Of a stretch of 64,000 nucleotides of DNA, positions 1-8,137 are shown piece after piece. Where the stretch lies: the NCBI RefSeq assembly GCF_016785085.1, contig NZ_JAENHO010000008.1, forward strand, positions 496,001-560,000, in the 5' to 3' direction. The notes beneath the pieces are model-generated. The model did no database searches, was not told the DNA's origin, and worked only from the letters and a program-made list of their open reading frames with translations. The translations under genes and the position numbers were made by a program. The stretch comes from Paractinoplanes lichenicola. Lineage in GTDB: Bacteria; Actinomycetota; Actinomycetes; Mycobacteriales; Micromonosporaceae. The first letter of the stretch is position 1. The number at the start of each line of letters is the position of its first letter.

Positions 1-581
1 CCCAGCGGCTGCGCGAGCTCGAGGACTCCGGCGTGCTGGTGCGGCGGCGCGCGCTGCCCCCGGCGGCCGGGCTGATCTACGAGCTCACCGACCGGGGTCG
101 CACGCTCGAGCCGGTGCTGCTGGCGCTGGGGCGTTTCGGCAGCCCGCTGTCGCCGCAGCCGGACTCGGCCGAGGAGCTGAGCCCGGACGCGCTGATCGTG
201 GCCCTGCGCACCACCTTCGACGCCGCCGCGATGGGCGCCGTGCGCGGCACCGTCCGGCTCCGGCTGCCGGGCGACGCTTTCCTGCTCACGGCCGGCCCCG
301 AGGGGCTGACGGCGGTCCGGGGTGACGCCCCCGCCGACGCCGCGCTGACCTGCACCGTACGCACGGTGCAAGATCTCGTCTTCGACCGGCGCGACCTCGA
401 CGAGGCCATCCGAAGCGAGGCCGCGACCGCCGAGGGCGACTTGCGGTTGCTGCGCCTGTTGCTGGTCGCGTTCGACGATCACCGCGCCGTAACGGATGCC
501 GCGCCGCCAGGGTCGCCGCCCGGCTCCTCATCGCCGGCGCCATCCCAGGAGTCATCCCCGGCGCGATCATCCTTGGGGTGA
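1..581 (+). CDS. HxlR-type regulator with C-terminal SCP2-like domain (5' end missing)
   Basis: The gene enters from the left edge, with codons in phase from base 3, so its start is outside the window; 192 residues are visible. The first residues (RLRELEDSGVLVRRR, then YELTDRG) match the wing of HxlR-family winged helix-turn-helix regulators. About 90 residues follow that resemble the SCP2 sterol-carrier fold often found at the end of these regulators (LRLPGDAFLL, later DLVFDRRDL). The last 40 residues are Pro/Ser-rich and probably disordered. It is likely a DNA-binding repressor or activator responding to a small ligand. Its target cannot be seen because the upstream neighbour is outside the window. 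Confidence 0.75.
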   Translation, partial: QRLRELEDSGVLVRRRALPPAAGLIYELTDRGRTLEPVLLALGRFGSPLSPQPDSAEELSPDALIVALRTTFDAAAMGAVRGTVRLRLPGDAFLLTAGPEGLTAVRGDAPADAALTCTVRTVQDLVFDRRDLDEAIRSEAATAEGDLRLLRLLLVAFDDHRAVTDAAPPGSPPGSSSPAPSQESSPARSSLG

Positions 582-640
582 GTCGCGGCTTTGCCGATTG
601 TTGGCCGCGGCCATGACCGCGAACCCATAACGGGCGCCGC

Positions 641-780
641 GCCGCAGCACGGCCCAGGGCGTTGCCCGCGATCACCTGCGGCTCGCCATTTGATGGTGGC
701 TATGAAGATCCGAGCAGCGGTTCGCCGCAGCACGGCCCAGGACGTCGCCCGCGATCACTTGCGGCTCGCTATTTGGTGGC
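641..780. repeat. Imperfect direct repeat (two ~58-bp copies, 83 bp apart) in a gene-free stretch
   Basis: The 312 bases between the HxlR-type gene and the next gene hold two copies of one segment, 641-700 and 724-780. They share GCCGCAGCACGGCCCAGG, then CGCGATCAC and TGCGGCTCG, and differ by a few transitions and one 3-bp indel. No convincing coding frame or ribosome binding site covers them. Function unknown. Confidence 0.6.
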
Positions 781-836
781 CGTCTTCGACGACCACCGCA
801 AACTCCGGAACGGATAGCTACTTGTTCGGCAAACTA

Positions 837-871
837 TGTGGGGCGGGCCGGCACCGCCGGTCCGCCCCACA
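837..871 (-). terminator. Hairpin downstream of the small repeat protein gene
   Basis: Two 15-nt arms, 837-851 and 857-871, pair with one mismatch around a 5-nt loop. The hairpin starts 23 bases beyond the stop codon of the minus-strand gene ending at 894, so it probably ends that transcript. There is no clear U-tract. Confidence 0.5.
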
Positions 872-893
872 CAAATCAACAACCCCGTTCGGT

Positions 894-1184
894 CTAGCTG
901 CGGCGGAATGCGTAGGACCGACCGCCCCCGGCACCGGCCGCGCGGCCCGCGTGGGCTCGCTCGGAGCGCTGGCGGGCGGCCTGCCGACTGTCCGAGGCGC
1001 CGTGGTGCTTCGCACCGGCGGTCGGATTCGCCCCAGGCTCGTCGCCGTCGCTCGTCAGGTGGGGCAGCGACGGCAGAGCGCCGTTCGTCTGCTGGGGCAC
1101 CGACGGCAGAGCGCCGCTCGTCAGCTGGGGGAGCGACGGCACGGAATCGGGCGTGAGTTGAACTTTGAAACGCTGACCAGGCAT
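894..1184 (-). CDS. Small repeat-containing protein of unknown function
   Basis: This is a 96-residue protein. The start is well supported: AGGAGG lies 5 bases before the ATG. Residues about 14-45 consist of three imperfect copies of a 11-12-residue unit of the type ALPSLPQLTSG, also visible as a DNA repeat. The middle is rich in Ala, Arg, His and Ser. The end is a Gly-rich segment followed by SYAFRRS. There is no signal peptide or membrane segment, and I do not recognise a family. A short protein with a strong ribosome site and a distinctive tail could be a RiPP-type precursor, but no modification enzyme is nearby, so this is speculative. An overlapping plus-strand frame (591-1355) is less likely because it has no ribosome site. 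Confidence 0.6.
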   Translation of the reverse strand: MPGQRFKVQLTPDSVPSLPQLTSGALPSVPQQTNGALPSLPHLTSDGDEPGANPTAGAKHHGASDSRQAARQRSERAHAGRAAGAGGGRSYAFRRS

Positions 1185-1374
1185 ACAGACCTCCTGCGGT
1201 GGAGCCAGGGGATGATCAGAGAAGCGCGCGTGTGCTCCGGGCGTCGGCGCGATGGTGGCTCCACGGCGGACGAATCACGCCGGAGCACCCGGAACCGAGC
1301 ACAGGGGACGGCCCGACCGGGCCGGAGCATCAGGAGATCATGCGGACGAGGCTAATCCGGCCCGCGATGCCGCG

Positions 1375-2418
1375 CTACTGATTTAAAAGCCGCATTCCGG
1401 CCGTCAGCATCGCCGCGGCCGTCGGGTAGTCGCGCAGCTGCGCCTGGACCGTCTCGAGGCCCACCCGCAGCGCCACCGCCGGCACGCCCCGGGCCTGTAG
1501 CACCTCGTTCGTCCAGGCCACGAAGTCGGTGAAGATCGCGGTCTCGCTCACGTAGAGCGCGGCCGCCAGGAAGTCGACGATGTGCGCCATGTCTTCGGCC
1601 GTGGAGTCGAGCTGGCGCTGACTGTATTCGCGCATGGCGGGATACGCCTCGGTGAGCTGCCGCATGGCCGTGTTGATCAGCTCGGGGCGGTGGCGCACCA
1701 CGTACGTGTATTCCTCGTCGCCCAGGAAGGCCGAGAGCTGCGGGTCCTGGTTGTGCGGGGGCCAGTTGTGGGCCAGCCGCCGCACGGCCTCCTCGGCGCC
1801 GGCGGCCCAGGCGTCCGCGCCCAGGTGCTGCGCGTATCGCCCGCCGGGGCCGAAGCCGCGGCCGCCCGCGATGACCGGGATGCCGGCCGTCCTGCAGGCC
1901 GTGATGGCGGCGTGCGCCCGCGGCAGCCGGGTCGCGATCATGCAGCTCAGCGCGACCACGTCCGGTCCGGTCTGGTGCAGGTGGCTGATCAGATGCGGCC
2001 CGGGCACGTTGGCCCCCAGGAAGTCGACCCGCCAGCCGTCCAGGCGCAGCATCTCGGCCAGCATGCGGGTCGGCAGCGCGTGCCACTCCCCGTCGACGCA
2101 GGCGATCGTCACCCGGCCCCGGGTGGGCTTGACGTTCGTCCGCAGGGCCAGCGCGGCCAGGGCCCGCTCGCTGATCGCCGTGGCCGCGTGCTCGCGGGCC
2201 ACCGACCACTCGTTGGCCGCCCACAGCTCGCCGACGCGGGTCTGGGCGCCGCCGATCACGTCGATCATGAGCCGTTCGGCCGGTACGCCGCTGTCGTGCA
2301 GCTCGGTGATCAGCTCGACCGCGCCGTACTCGTCGCCGTCACCGACCAGCTGCAGGAACTCGTCGACCAGGCCGTCCGTGTCGTACGAGCGCCGGGGGGC
2401 GGCGCTGGGAACGCTCAC
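1375..2418 (-). CDS. Cobalamin-binding putative light sensor (CarH/LitR-type B12 domain without HTH)
   Basis: A 347-residue protein. Residues about 12-95 form the helical cap of methionine-synthase-type B12 proteins and residues 100-230 the Rossmann B12-binding domain. It carries W66-x9-E76-H77, the Wx9EH motif that marks light-sensing adenosylcobalamin domains of the CarH/LitR family, and E111-W-H113, which matches the E-x-H lower-ligand site, although the glycine usually following is proline. CarH and LitR carry an N-terminal MerR-type DNA-binding domain, which is absent here. Instead a C-terminal all-helical domain of about 110 residues follows, loosely recalling globin-like sensor domains of RsbR proteins. 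The GTG start overlaps the stop of the PP2C phosphatase gene by 4 bases, so the two are translationally coupled. I infer that it passes a light or B12 signal to that phosphatase. Confidence 0.8.
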   Translation of the reverse strand: MSVPSAAPRRSYDTDGLVDEFLQLVGDGDEYGAVELITELHDSGVPAERLMIDVIGGAQTRVGELWAANEWSVAREHAATAISERALAALALRTNVKPTRGRVTIACVDGEWHALPTRMLAEMLRLDGWRVDFLGANVPGPHLISHLHQTGPDVVALSCMIATRLPRAHAAITACRTAGIPVIAGGRGFGPGGRYAQHLGADAWAAGAEEAVRRLAHNWPPHNQDPQLSAFLGDEEYTYVVRHRPELINTAMRQLTEAYPAMREYSQRQLDSTAEDMAHIVDFLAAALYVSETAIFTDFVAWTNEVLQARGVPAVALRVGLETVQAQLRDYPTAAAMLTAGMRLLNQ

Positions 2419-4115
2419 GAACGGGCTCGCACGCGCCGCTCGGTGCGCCGGGCGTCGATCGCGAACGGCGACGCGTTGCGGGACCCGTTACGCAGGCTGA
2501 GCTGGGTGCGGGCGGGGGCGCGGACGGCCAGCATGGCGATGTCGTCGCGGACGCCGCCGTGCACCCAGTCGCTGACCAGCTGGCGGATGCGCTCGACGGT
2601 GGCCACCGCGGGCAGGCCGCGGCACTCGGCCAGCGCGTCGTGCAGCCGGGCCTCGCCGAACTGCTCGCCGTCGGCCGGTCCGCCGCGGGCCTCGGTCAGC
2701 CCGTCGCTGTAGAGCAGGCACAACTCGCCCGGCGCGAGCTCGATGTCGGCCGGGTTGACCACCGTACGCGCGACCGCGCCGATCAGGGTGCCGCTGACCG
2801 GCACCTCCTCGACGCGACCGTCGGCCCGCAGCACCAGCGGCGCCGGGTGACCGCCGGTGGCCAGCCGGAGCTGGACCCGGCCGTGCTCGACCCGGTTGAC
2901 CGAGCCGACCACCAGGGTGACGAACCGGTGCTGGCGGCCCGAGTCGAGCAGGGCCTTGTTGAGCACGCGCAACATCTCTTCCGGCGGCGCGTCGACCAGC
3001 CGCAGGGCGCGCAGCGTCTGGCGGACCTTGCCGGTCAGCACGGCGGCCTCGGGGCCCTTGCCGCACACGTCGCCGAGCGCGATCACCGTGTCGGGACTGT
3101 TGTCGGTCGGCCCGAACACGTCGTAGAAGTCGCCGCCGATCCGCATCGCCTCGCGGGCCGCCTGATAGGAGCCGACCAGCTCGATGCCGTCGGGCTGGAT
3201 CAGGTCGGGCGGCAGCAGGTCGGCCTGCAGCACCGCCGTGGTGTCGACCTGCTCGCGATAGAGCAGGGCGGCCGAGATGGCGGCGCCGGCGCGGGCGGCG
3301 AAGATCCGGGCGAGGATCTCGTCCTCCGGCCCGAACTGGGCGTTGTCGCCGCGGCGGGCCAGGATCAGCGCCCCGGCCGGCTCGGCGTTGCCGGGCAGGG
3401 GAGTGACCAGCAAGGCCCCGATCGGGCCGAAATTGGCCGGGAACAGCCACTCGGGCGCCTGGGCGGGGTCGAGCCACTTGCTCGGAATGGGCGGGAACCC
3501 GCCGAGCGCCTCGATCAGCCCGGGCACCTGATTGAGCGACTGCTCGCGGAGCGTGCCCTCCTCGGGCGAGCCCCCGGCGACCAGCCGCACCCACTGGGCC
3601 TGGCGGCGGTTCATCGGCAGCACCACCATGGCCGCGTCGGCCAGGTGGGCCACCGCGAGCTCGGCGGTGATCCGCTGGCAGCGGCCCTGGTGCAGCGACG
3701 ACGACAGGCGGCGGCCGGCCTCGGCCAGGAACGCCGTGCGGGCACGCTCGGCCCGCAGCGCGTCGGCCCGGGCGACCTCGTCGGTGCGATCGCGCAGATA
3801 CCACCCGTAGTGGTCGGCGCCCAGCGCGCGGCGCTGACCCTGCAGGTGGCGCCCGGCGTGGACGTCGGTGAAGGAGTCGTCGCCCGCGGCGAGCGCGCCG
3901 GCCAGGCCGGGCAGCGGCCCGTCGAAGGGCGATCCGCCCGCGGCGAAGGCCGGCACCAGCGCCTGAGCCGCGGCGTTGACCATCAGAATGGTGTCGTCGG
4001 CGGAGTCGCACAGCAGCACCGCCTCGCTGGCGGCGTCGAGTGCGGCGCGGAGCAGAGCAGGCGCAGGCCCGCTGGTCAGCCTTTCGCCGGTAGTCACCGG
4101 CGATTCCGCTGTCAT
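2415..4115 (-). CDS. PAS-GAF-SpoIIE/RsbU-type PP2C serine phosphatase
   Basis: A 566-residue cytoplasmic protein. Residues about 20-115 resemble a PAS domain, 130-290 a GAF domain, and 320-545 an RsbU/SpoIIE PP2C domain. The metal-binding aspartates are present: IGGDFYD (D329), GDVCGKG (D349), LYSDGLTEA and VRDDIAML. Enzymes of this type dephosphorylate anti-anti-sigma factors of the STAS family in partner-switching cascades. The start at 4115 has GGGAGG a few bases upstream; an ATG-less extension to 4157 is open but has no ribosome site. It is the first gene of an operon with the B12-binding protein. No anti-sigma factor or STAS gene lies nearby, so its partner is elsewhere. Confidence 0.88.
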   Translation of the reverse strand: MTAESPVTTGERLTSGPAPALLRAALDAASEAVLLCDSADDTILMVNAAAQALVPAFAAGGSPFDGPLPGLAGALAAGDDSFTDVHAGRHLQGQRRALGADHYGWYLRDRTDEVARADALRAERARTAFLAEAGRRLSSSLHQGRCQRITAELAVAHLADAAMVVLPMNRRQAQWVRLVAGGSPEEGTLREQSLNQVPGLIEALGGFPPIPSKWLDPAQAPEWLFPANFGPIGALLVTPLPGNAEPAGALILARRGDNAQFGPEDEILARIFAARAGAAISAALLYREQVDTTAVLQADLLPPDLIQPDGIELVGSYQAAREAMRIGGDFYDVFGPTDNSPDTVIALGDVCGKGPEAAVLTGKVRQTLRALRLVDAPPEEMLRVLNKALLDSGRQHRFVTLVVGSVNRVEHGRVQLRLATGGHPAPLVLRADGRVEEVPVSGTLIGAVARTVVNPADIELAPGELCLLYSDGLTEARGGPADGEQFGEARLHDALAECRGLPAVATVERIRQLVSDWVHGGVRDDIAMLAVRAPARTQLSLRNGSRNASPFAIDARRTERRVRARS

Positions 4116-4210
4116 GGTCCCTCCCGTCTCTCCCCGCCCGGCACGATCACTCACCACAGACTACGTGCTTATCGGCCCGGTGGCGGGGTGGCGGGCTTTG
4201 ATCTTGGCCC

Positions 4211-4984
4211 TCAGCCGTCCAGATCGACAACGATCGGAGCGTGGTCGCTGGGGCCCTTGCCCTTGCGCGCCTCGCGGTCGACCACCGCATCTGTGACCCG
4301 GTCGGCCACCGAGCCGGTGGCGTAGACGAGATCGATCCGCATCCCGAGGTTTTTGTGGAACATGCCGGCCCGGTAATCCCAATAGGTGAACGGATGGTCC
4401 CCCTTCATCGGCCGGGCGACGATGTCGCGGAGCCCGATGCCGCGGATTTCGGACAGGGCCTCCCGCTCGGGCGGCGTCACATGGGTGGAGCCGATGAAGA
4501 CCTTCGGGTCCCAGACGTCGTCATCCGTGGGGGCGACGTTGAAGTCGCCGGCCACCACGAGCGGCCCGGCGTCGATCTCGGCGGCGAGGGCCGCGCGCAA
4601 TGCGGATAGCCAGGACAGCTTGTAGGTGTAGTGCGGATCGTCCGGGGTGCGGCCGTTCGGCACGTAGATCGAATAGAAGCGGATTCCCCCGGCGACGGCG
4701 CTAATGGCGCGTGCTTCCGGGTCGGGATAGCCGGGTTCGCCCGCGAATCCCTTGCGCACTTCGTCGAGCCCCACCCGCGAGAGCAGGGCGACCCCGTTCC
4801 AGCGGCCCTGACCGTACGCGGCCACGTCGTACCCGAGCTCGCCGACCTCGGCCGTGGGGAAGCCGTCCTCGGCGACCTTGGTCTCCTGCAGGCACAGGAC
4901 GTCGGGTTTGGTGGTGTCGAGCCACTCCAGCAGGCGCGGAAGGCGCGCCTTGACCGAGTTGACGTTCCAGGTGGCGAAGCGCAT
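4211..4984 (-). CDS. xthA: Exodeoxyribonuclease III / AP endonuclease
   Basis: A 257-residue protein of the Xth family in the endonuclease/exonuclease/phosphatase fold. Signature segments are present in order: MRFATWNVNSVKARL at the N-terminus, LCLQETKV with the metal-binding Glu, VVAGDFNVAPTD with the active-site Asp and Asn, and SDHAPIVVDL with the catalytic Asp-His pair at the C-terminus. It cleaves DNA at abasic sites and removes 3'-blocking groups in base excision repair. Length and motifs are normal for the family. It lies 95 bases before the PP2C operon on the same strand and shows no other link to it. Confidence 0.93.
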   Translation of the reverse strand: MRFATWNVNSVKARLPRLLEWLDTTKPDVLCLQETKVAEDGFPTAEVGELGYDVAAYGQGRWNGVALLSRVGLDEVRKGFAGEPGYPDPEARAISAVAGGIRFYSIYVPNGRTPDDPHYTYKLSWLSALRAALAAEIDAGPLVVAGDFNVAPTDDDVWDPKVFIGSTHVTPPEREALSEIRGIGLRDIVARPMKGDHPFTYWDYRAGMFHKNLGMRIDLVYATGSVADRVTDAVVDREARKGKGPSDHAPIVVDLDG

Positions 4985-5033
4985 CCGCCCAGCCTGCTAC
5001 ATCCGGCGGCGGTCCGCTGCCTCCGCGGTCTGC

Positions 5034-5153
5034 TTAAAAACGGCGCGTCGCGCGGGTGGCGGCGAGCAGGGCCAGGCCCAGGCCGGCCATGAGGACGAGC
5101 AGCACCGCGACCAACCAGACCACGGACCCGTCGGAGCCGACCAGCGTCGCCAT
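5034..5153 (-). CDS. 39-residue single-pass membrane protein
   Basis: The frame starts at an ATG preceded by AAGGGAG at 5 bases and encodes MATLVGSDGSVVWLVAV, then a continuous hydrophobic segment (residues about 11-32), and ends in a basic tail, RATRRF. The predicted form is one transmembrane helix with a cytoplasmic positive tail. No family is recognised. It lies just upstream of xthA on the same strand, 49 bases from its start, and could be cotranscribed. Confidence 0.55.
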   Translation of the reverse strand: MATLVGSDGSVVWLVAVLLVLMAGLGLALLAATRATRRF

Positions 5154-5273
5154 GCGCGCTCCCTTCCCGCTGTCAGGATAATCCGAGTGTGATCCGCGTT
5201 ACCGCGGAACCCGGTCAGCGAATAATGCCCGAGTCGCGCACGCGATGCCAGTCGTGATGGCAGGTTTGTCAGC

Positions 5274-5828
5274 ATGCGAGTGGACGTGACGCCGGCGCTG
5301 CCCGACAGCCTCCTCGACGCGGCCTGGGAGTTCTACCGCGACACGTTCGACGAGCTGCGGGTCCTGGCGGTCAACCGGCACATGCTCTACCGCCACGAGT
5401 TCGAGGAGCTCATGGCGGACAAGCGCAACGACAAATACTTCGTACGGGATGACGAGGGCGTCACCGGGCTCGCGGTGATGACCAACGACCTGCACGCGGC
5501 CCCGCTGATCTCACCCGACTACTTCCGGCACCACTGGCCCGACCTGTACGCCGAGAGCCGCCTGTTTTTCGTGCACTTCGTGGGCGTACGGCAGGGCAGC
5601 CGGGGCCGGGGCGTGTTCATCAAGATGCTGCGCGAGATGTACAAGGCGATCGAGGCGGCCGACGGCCTGGTCTTCATCGACGTGTGCACTTTCAACGAGG
5701 ACGTCCACCAACTGCCCGACCTGATCGGCAAGGTCCTCGACCGCATCGCCGGCCACGCCGTCTCCACCCGCATCGACTCCCAGTCGTTCTGGATGTACGA
5801 GTTCCCGAAGGTCCGCGCGGACGCCTGA
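5274..5828 (+). CDS. GNAT-like acyltransferase family protein
   Basis: A 184-residue soluble protein. The central part (SRLFFVHFVGVRQGSRGRGV followed by FIKMLREMYKAIEA) looks like the acyl-CoA-binding strand, loop and helix of GNAT acetyltransferases, with SRGRGV in place of the usual Q/RxxGxG/A loop. The N-terminal portion (FDELRVLAVNRHMLYR) is shared by uncharacterised actinobacterial proteins. Substrate unknown. The stop lies 2 bases from that of the convergent GGDEF-EAL gene. The ribosome site is weak. Confidence 0.55.
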   Translation: MRVDVTPALPDSLLDAAWEFYRDTFDELRVLAVNRHMLYRHEFEELMADKRNDKYFVRDDEGVTGLAVMTNDLHAAPLISPDYFRHHWPDLYAESRLFFVHFVGVRQGSRGRGVFIKMLREMYKAIEAADGLVFIDVCTFNEDVHQLPDLIGKVLDRIAGHAVSTRIDSQSFWMYEFPKVRADA

Positions 5829-5830
5829 GC

Positions 5831-8092
5831 TCAGTCGGCGCGGTGGCGGCCGGAGAGGGCGGCGGCGGTTCCGGTCGCGTGCCAGTGGTGGGCGAATTCC
5901 GCCGGGGGCACGGCCGGCCCCCAGAGCCACCCCTGCCCGCGGGTCACGCCGACCGCGGCCAGCGCGTCCCGTTGCAGCCGGGTCTCCACGCCCTCGGCGA
6001 TCACCGAGTGGCCCAGCGCGTGGCTCATCGCGACCACGGCCCGCACGATCTCGTCGTCCTCGCGCGAGAGGCCGAGGCCGGTCACGAACGAGCGGTCGAT
6101 CTTGATGCCGGTCACCGGGAAGCGGCGCAGGTAGCCCAGTGACGAGAAGCCGGTGCCGAAGTCGTCGATGAGCACCTGGCAGCCCAGTTCGCGCAGCTCG
6201 AACAGCACCCGGCCGGGCACGCCGGCCGAGTCGACCAGCACCGACTCGGTCATCTCGAGGGCGACGCAGCGGGCCGGCACGCCGTACTGGAGCATCTCGG
6301 CCGACACGACCAGGGGCAGGCGTGGGTCGGTGAGCTGGCGGCCGGAGACGTTGATGGACAGATAGAAGGTGTCGTCGACCGTGCCCTCGGCGCGCCACGT
6401 CCCGAGCTGGCGCAGCGCCTCCTGCCGCACCCAGTCGCCGATGGCGCCGATCAGCCCGGCCTCCTCGGCGATCGGGATGAACGTGGCCGGCGAGATCGGG
6501 CCGCGCTCCGGGTGCACCCAGCGCACCAGCGCCTCGGCCCCGGCCGGCGCCCCGGTCGGCAGGTCGACGATCGGCTGGTAGGCCACGCTGAGCTGCCCGT
6601 CGCCCAGGGCCCGGCGCAGCGCCACCTCGAGCTCGATCCGTTCCCGCACCTTCTCGTGCATGGCCGCGTCGAAGACGACCGTGCTGCCCGGGCCCTCGGC
6701 CTTGGCCCGATACATCGCCGTGTCGGCGTCGCGCAGCAGTGCCTCGGCGACCGTGCCCGGGTGGCCGGCCTCCGCGCTCGCGGACGCGACGCCCATCGAG
6801 CACGTGACGGTCAGCTCGGTGCCGCGCACGCCGAACGTACGGGAAAAGCACTTCTGGATCTCGGCCGCCACGGCGAGCGCATGGTCCTCGTCGCCCAGCG
6901 TGGCCGCCATGAACTCGTCGCCGCCCAGCGCGGCCAGCGGCATCGCCGCGGGCAGCCGGTCGCGCAGCCGGCGGCCCACCTCGATGACCAGGCGGTCGCC
7001 GGTGTCGTGGCCCCAGCCGTCGTTGACGAACTTGAAGCCGTCGAGGTCGAGCAGGAGGACCCAGACCCGTTTGACGCCGCCCGGGGCCAGGCGGCCCAGC
7101 ATCCGGGCCACCTCCTCGGTGATCAGGTAGCGGTTGGGCAGCCCGGTCAGCGCGTCGTGCATGGCCTGGTGCTCGGCGCGAACCTGGGCCGCCACCTGCG
7201 ACTGGACGGCGGTCACGGCCCGCGTCACCAGCAGCACGACGATCAGCACCCCGGCCGCCGCGATCGTCGTCCGCTGGGCCCAGGTCACGTCCTCGAGCAC
7301 CAGCAGCAGCACGAACGGGCCGGCCAGGGCGGGCACCAGCAGCGCGATGCGGCCCCCGGACCAGGCCTGCACGGGTGGCTTGGCGGCCTGACCGAGCCGG
7401 GTCACCGACGGGTGCAGCGCGGTCACCCCGATCAGCCCGTACGCCACCAGGAACGGCACGTCGAACAGCGGGGAGGCGTACGTGCGGCCGGAGATGCCGA
7501 TGACGGCGTACGCGATGTCCCCGATCAGCAGCGAGGTCATCGCGCTCAGCAGGGTGATCAGGCTGACCGGCCAGGTGGTCGACGTGAAGGTCAGGTTGAC
7601 CACGAGCAGCAGGACGACCACGTCGAAGAGCGGATAGAAGCCGGCCAGCACGGATTCGAGCCCGGGCCGGCCGGTGATCGCGGCCGCGGGCGCCGCCAGC
7701 AGCAGGATCGCGGCCAGCGCGCCGGACACGCAGACGATCAGCCCGTCCAGCACGGCGTGCCGTTCGACGCTCTGCCGCTGCCGCAGCATGACGACGAGGA
7801 ACGCGCAGAGCATCACGTAGCCCGGCACGGTCGCGCAGTCGGCCACCAGCGGCGTGTCGACCAGCGGCCGCAGCAGCACGCCGACCAGGAACGCCAGCGC
7901 CGACGCGCCCAGCAGCAGCCACGCCGTCCGCGGCTCGGCGCCCCGGCGGCGCGGCCCGGCGAAACAGGCCCAGACCGTGCCCACGCCGATGATCAGCAGG
8001 CAGGCGGAGTTGACGACCGGCGAGAGGTTGGCCGTGTACGCCACGGTGGCCGCGAGCCCGGCCAACGCGAACAGTCTCCACTTTTCGGTCAT
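5831..8092 (-). CDS. Membrane-bound GGDEF-EAL c-di-GMP signalling protein
   Basis: A 753-residue protein. The N-terminal 300 residues contain about nine hydrophobic helices, a membrane sensor resembling those of other actinobacterial GGDEF proteins. A GGDEF domain follows (ALTGLPNRYL, LLDLDGFKFVND, ALGGDEF), then an EAL domain (GAEALVRW, EMTESV, DDFGTGFSSL, KIDRSFV, IAEGVET). Both active-site sets look intact, so it could make and degrade cyclic di-GMP. There is no RxxD inhibitory site before GGDEF. The start is ATG at 8092; an in-frame TTG directly precedes it. A near-perfect hairpin sits immediately upstream of the start. Confidence 0.92.
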   Translation of the reverse strand: MTEKWRLFALAGLAATVAYTANLSPVVNSACLLIIGVGTVWACFAGPRRRGAEPRTAWLLLGASALAFLVGVLLRPLVDTPLVADCATVPGYVMLCAFLVVMLRQRQSVERHAVLDGLIVCVSGALAAILLLAAPAAAITGRPGLESVLAGFYPLFDVVVLLLVVNLTFTSTTWPVSLITLLSAMTSLLIGDIAYAVIGISGRTYASPLFDVPFLVAYGLIGVTALHPSVTRLGQAAKPPVQAWSGGRIALLVPALAGPFVLLLVLEDVTWAQRTTIAAAGVLIVVLLVTRAVTAVQSQVAAQVRAEHQAMHDALTGLPNRYLITEEVARMLGRLAPGGVKRVWVLLLDLDGFKFVNDGWGHDTGDRLVIEVGRRLRDRLPAAMPLAALGGDEFMAATLGDEDHALAVAAEIQKCFSRTFGVRGTELTVTCSMGVASASAEAGHPGTVAEALLRDADTAMYRAKAEGPGSTVVFDAAMHEKVRERIELEVALRRALGDGQLSVAYQPIVDLPTGAPAGAEALVRWVHPERGPISPATFIPIAEEAGLIGAIGDWVRQEALRQLGTWRAEGTVDDTFYLSINVSGRQLTDPRLPLVVSAEMLQYGVPARCVALEMTESVLVDSAGVPGRVLFELRELGCQVLIDDFGTGFSSLGYLRRFPVTGIKIDRSFVTGLGLSREDDEIVRAVVAMSHALGHSVIAEGVETRLQRDALAAVGVTRGQGWLWGPAVPPAEFAHHWHATGTAAALSGRHRAD

Positions 8093-8094
8093 CA

Positions 8095-8123
8095 ATGCTC
8101 AGTTCGGTGCGCGAACAGAGCAT
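8095..8123 (-). promoter_or_regulatory. Hairpin overlapping the leader of the GGDEF-EAL gene
   Basis: Two 12-nt arms (8095-8106 and 8112-8123) pair with one mismatch around a 5-nt loop. The hairpin lies between the stop of the universal stress protein gene (8138) and the GGDEF-EAL start (8092), where the ribosome site would be. It could terminate the first transcript, mask the start, or be a palindromic operator. Confidence 0.4.
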
Positions 8124-8137
8124 CTGAGCGGTACGCG

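Noticed and set aside
591..1355. A 254-residue plus-strand frame in the region of the small repeat protein.
   Set aside because: It has no ribosome site and overlaps the minus-strand gene that has a strong AGGAGG and hairpin terminator. Its composition is Arg-rich.
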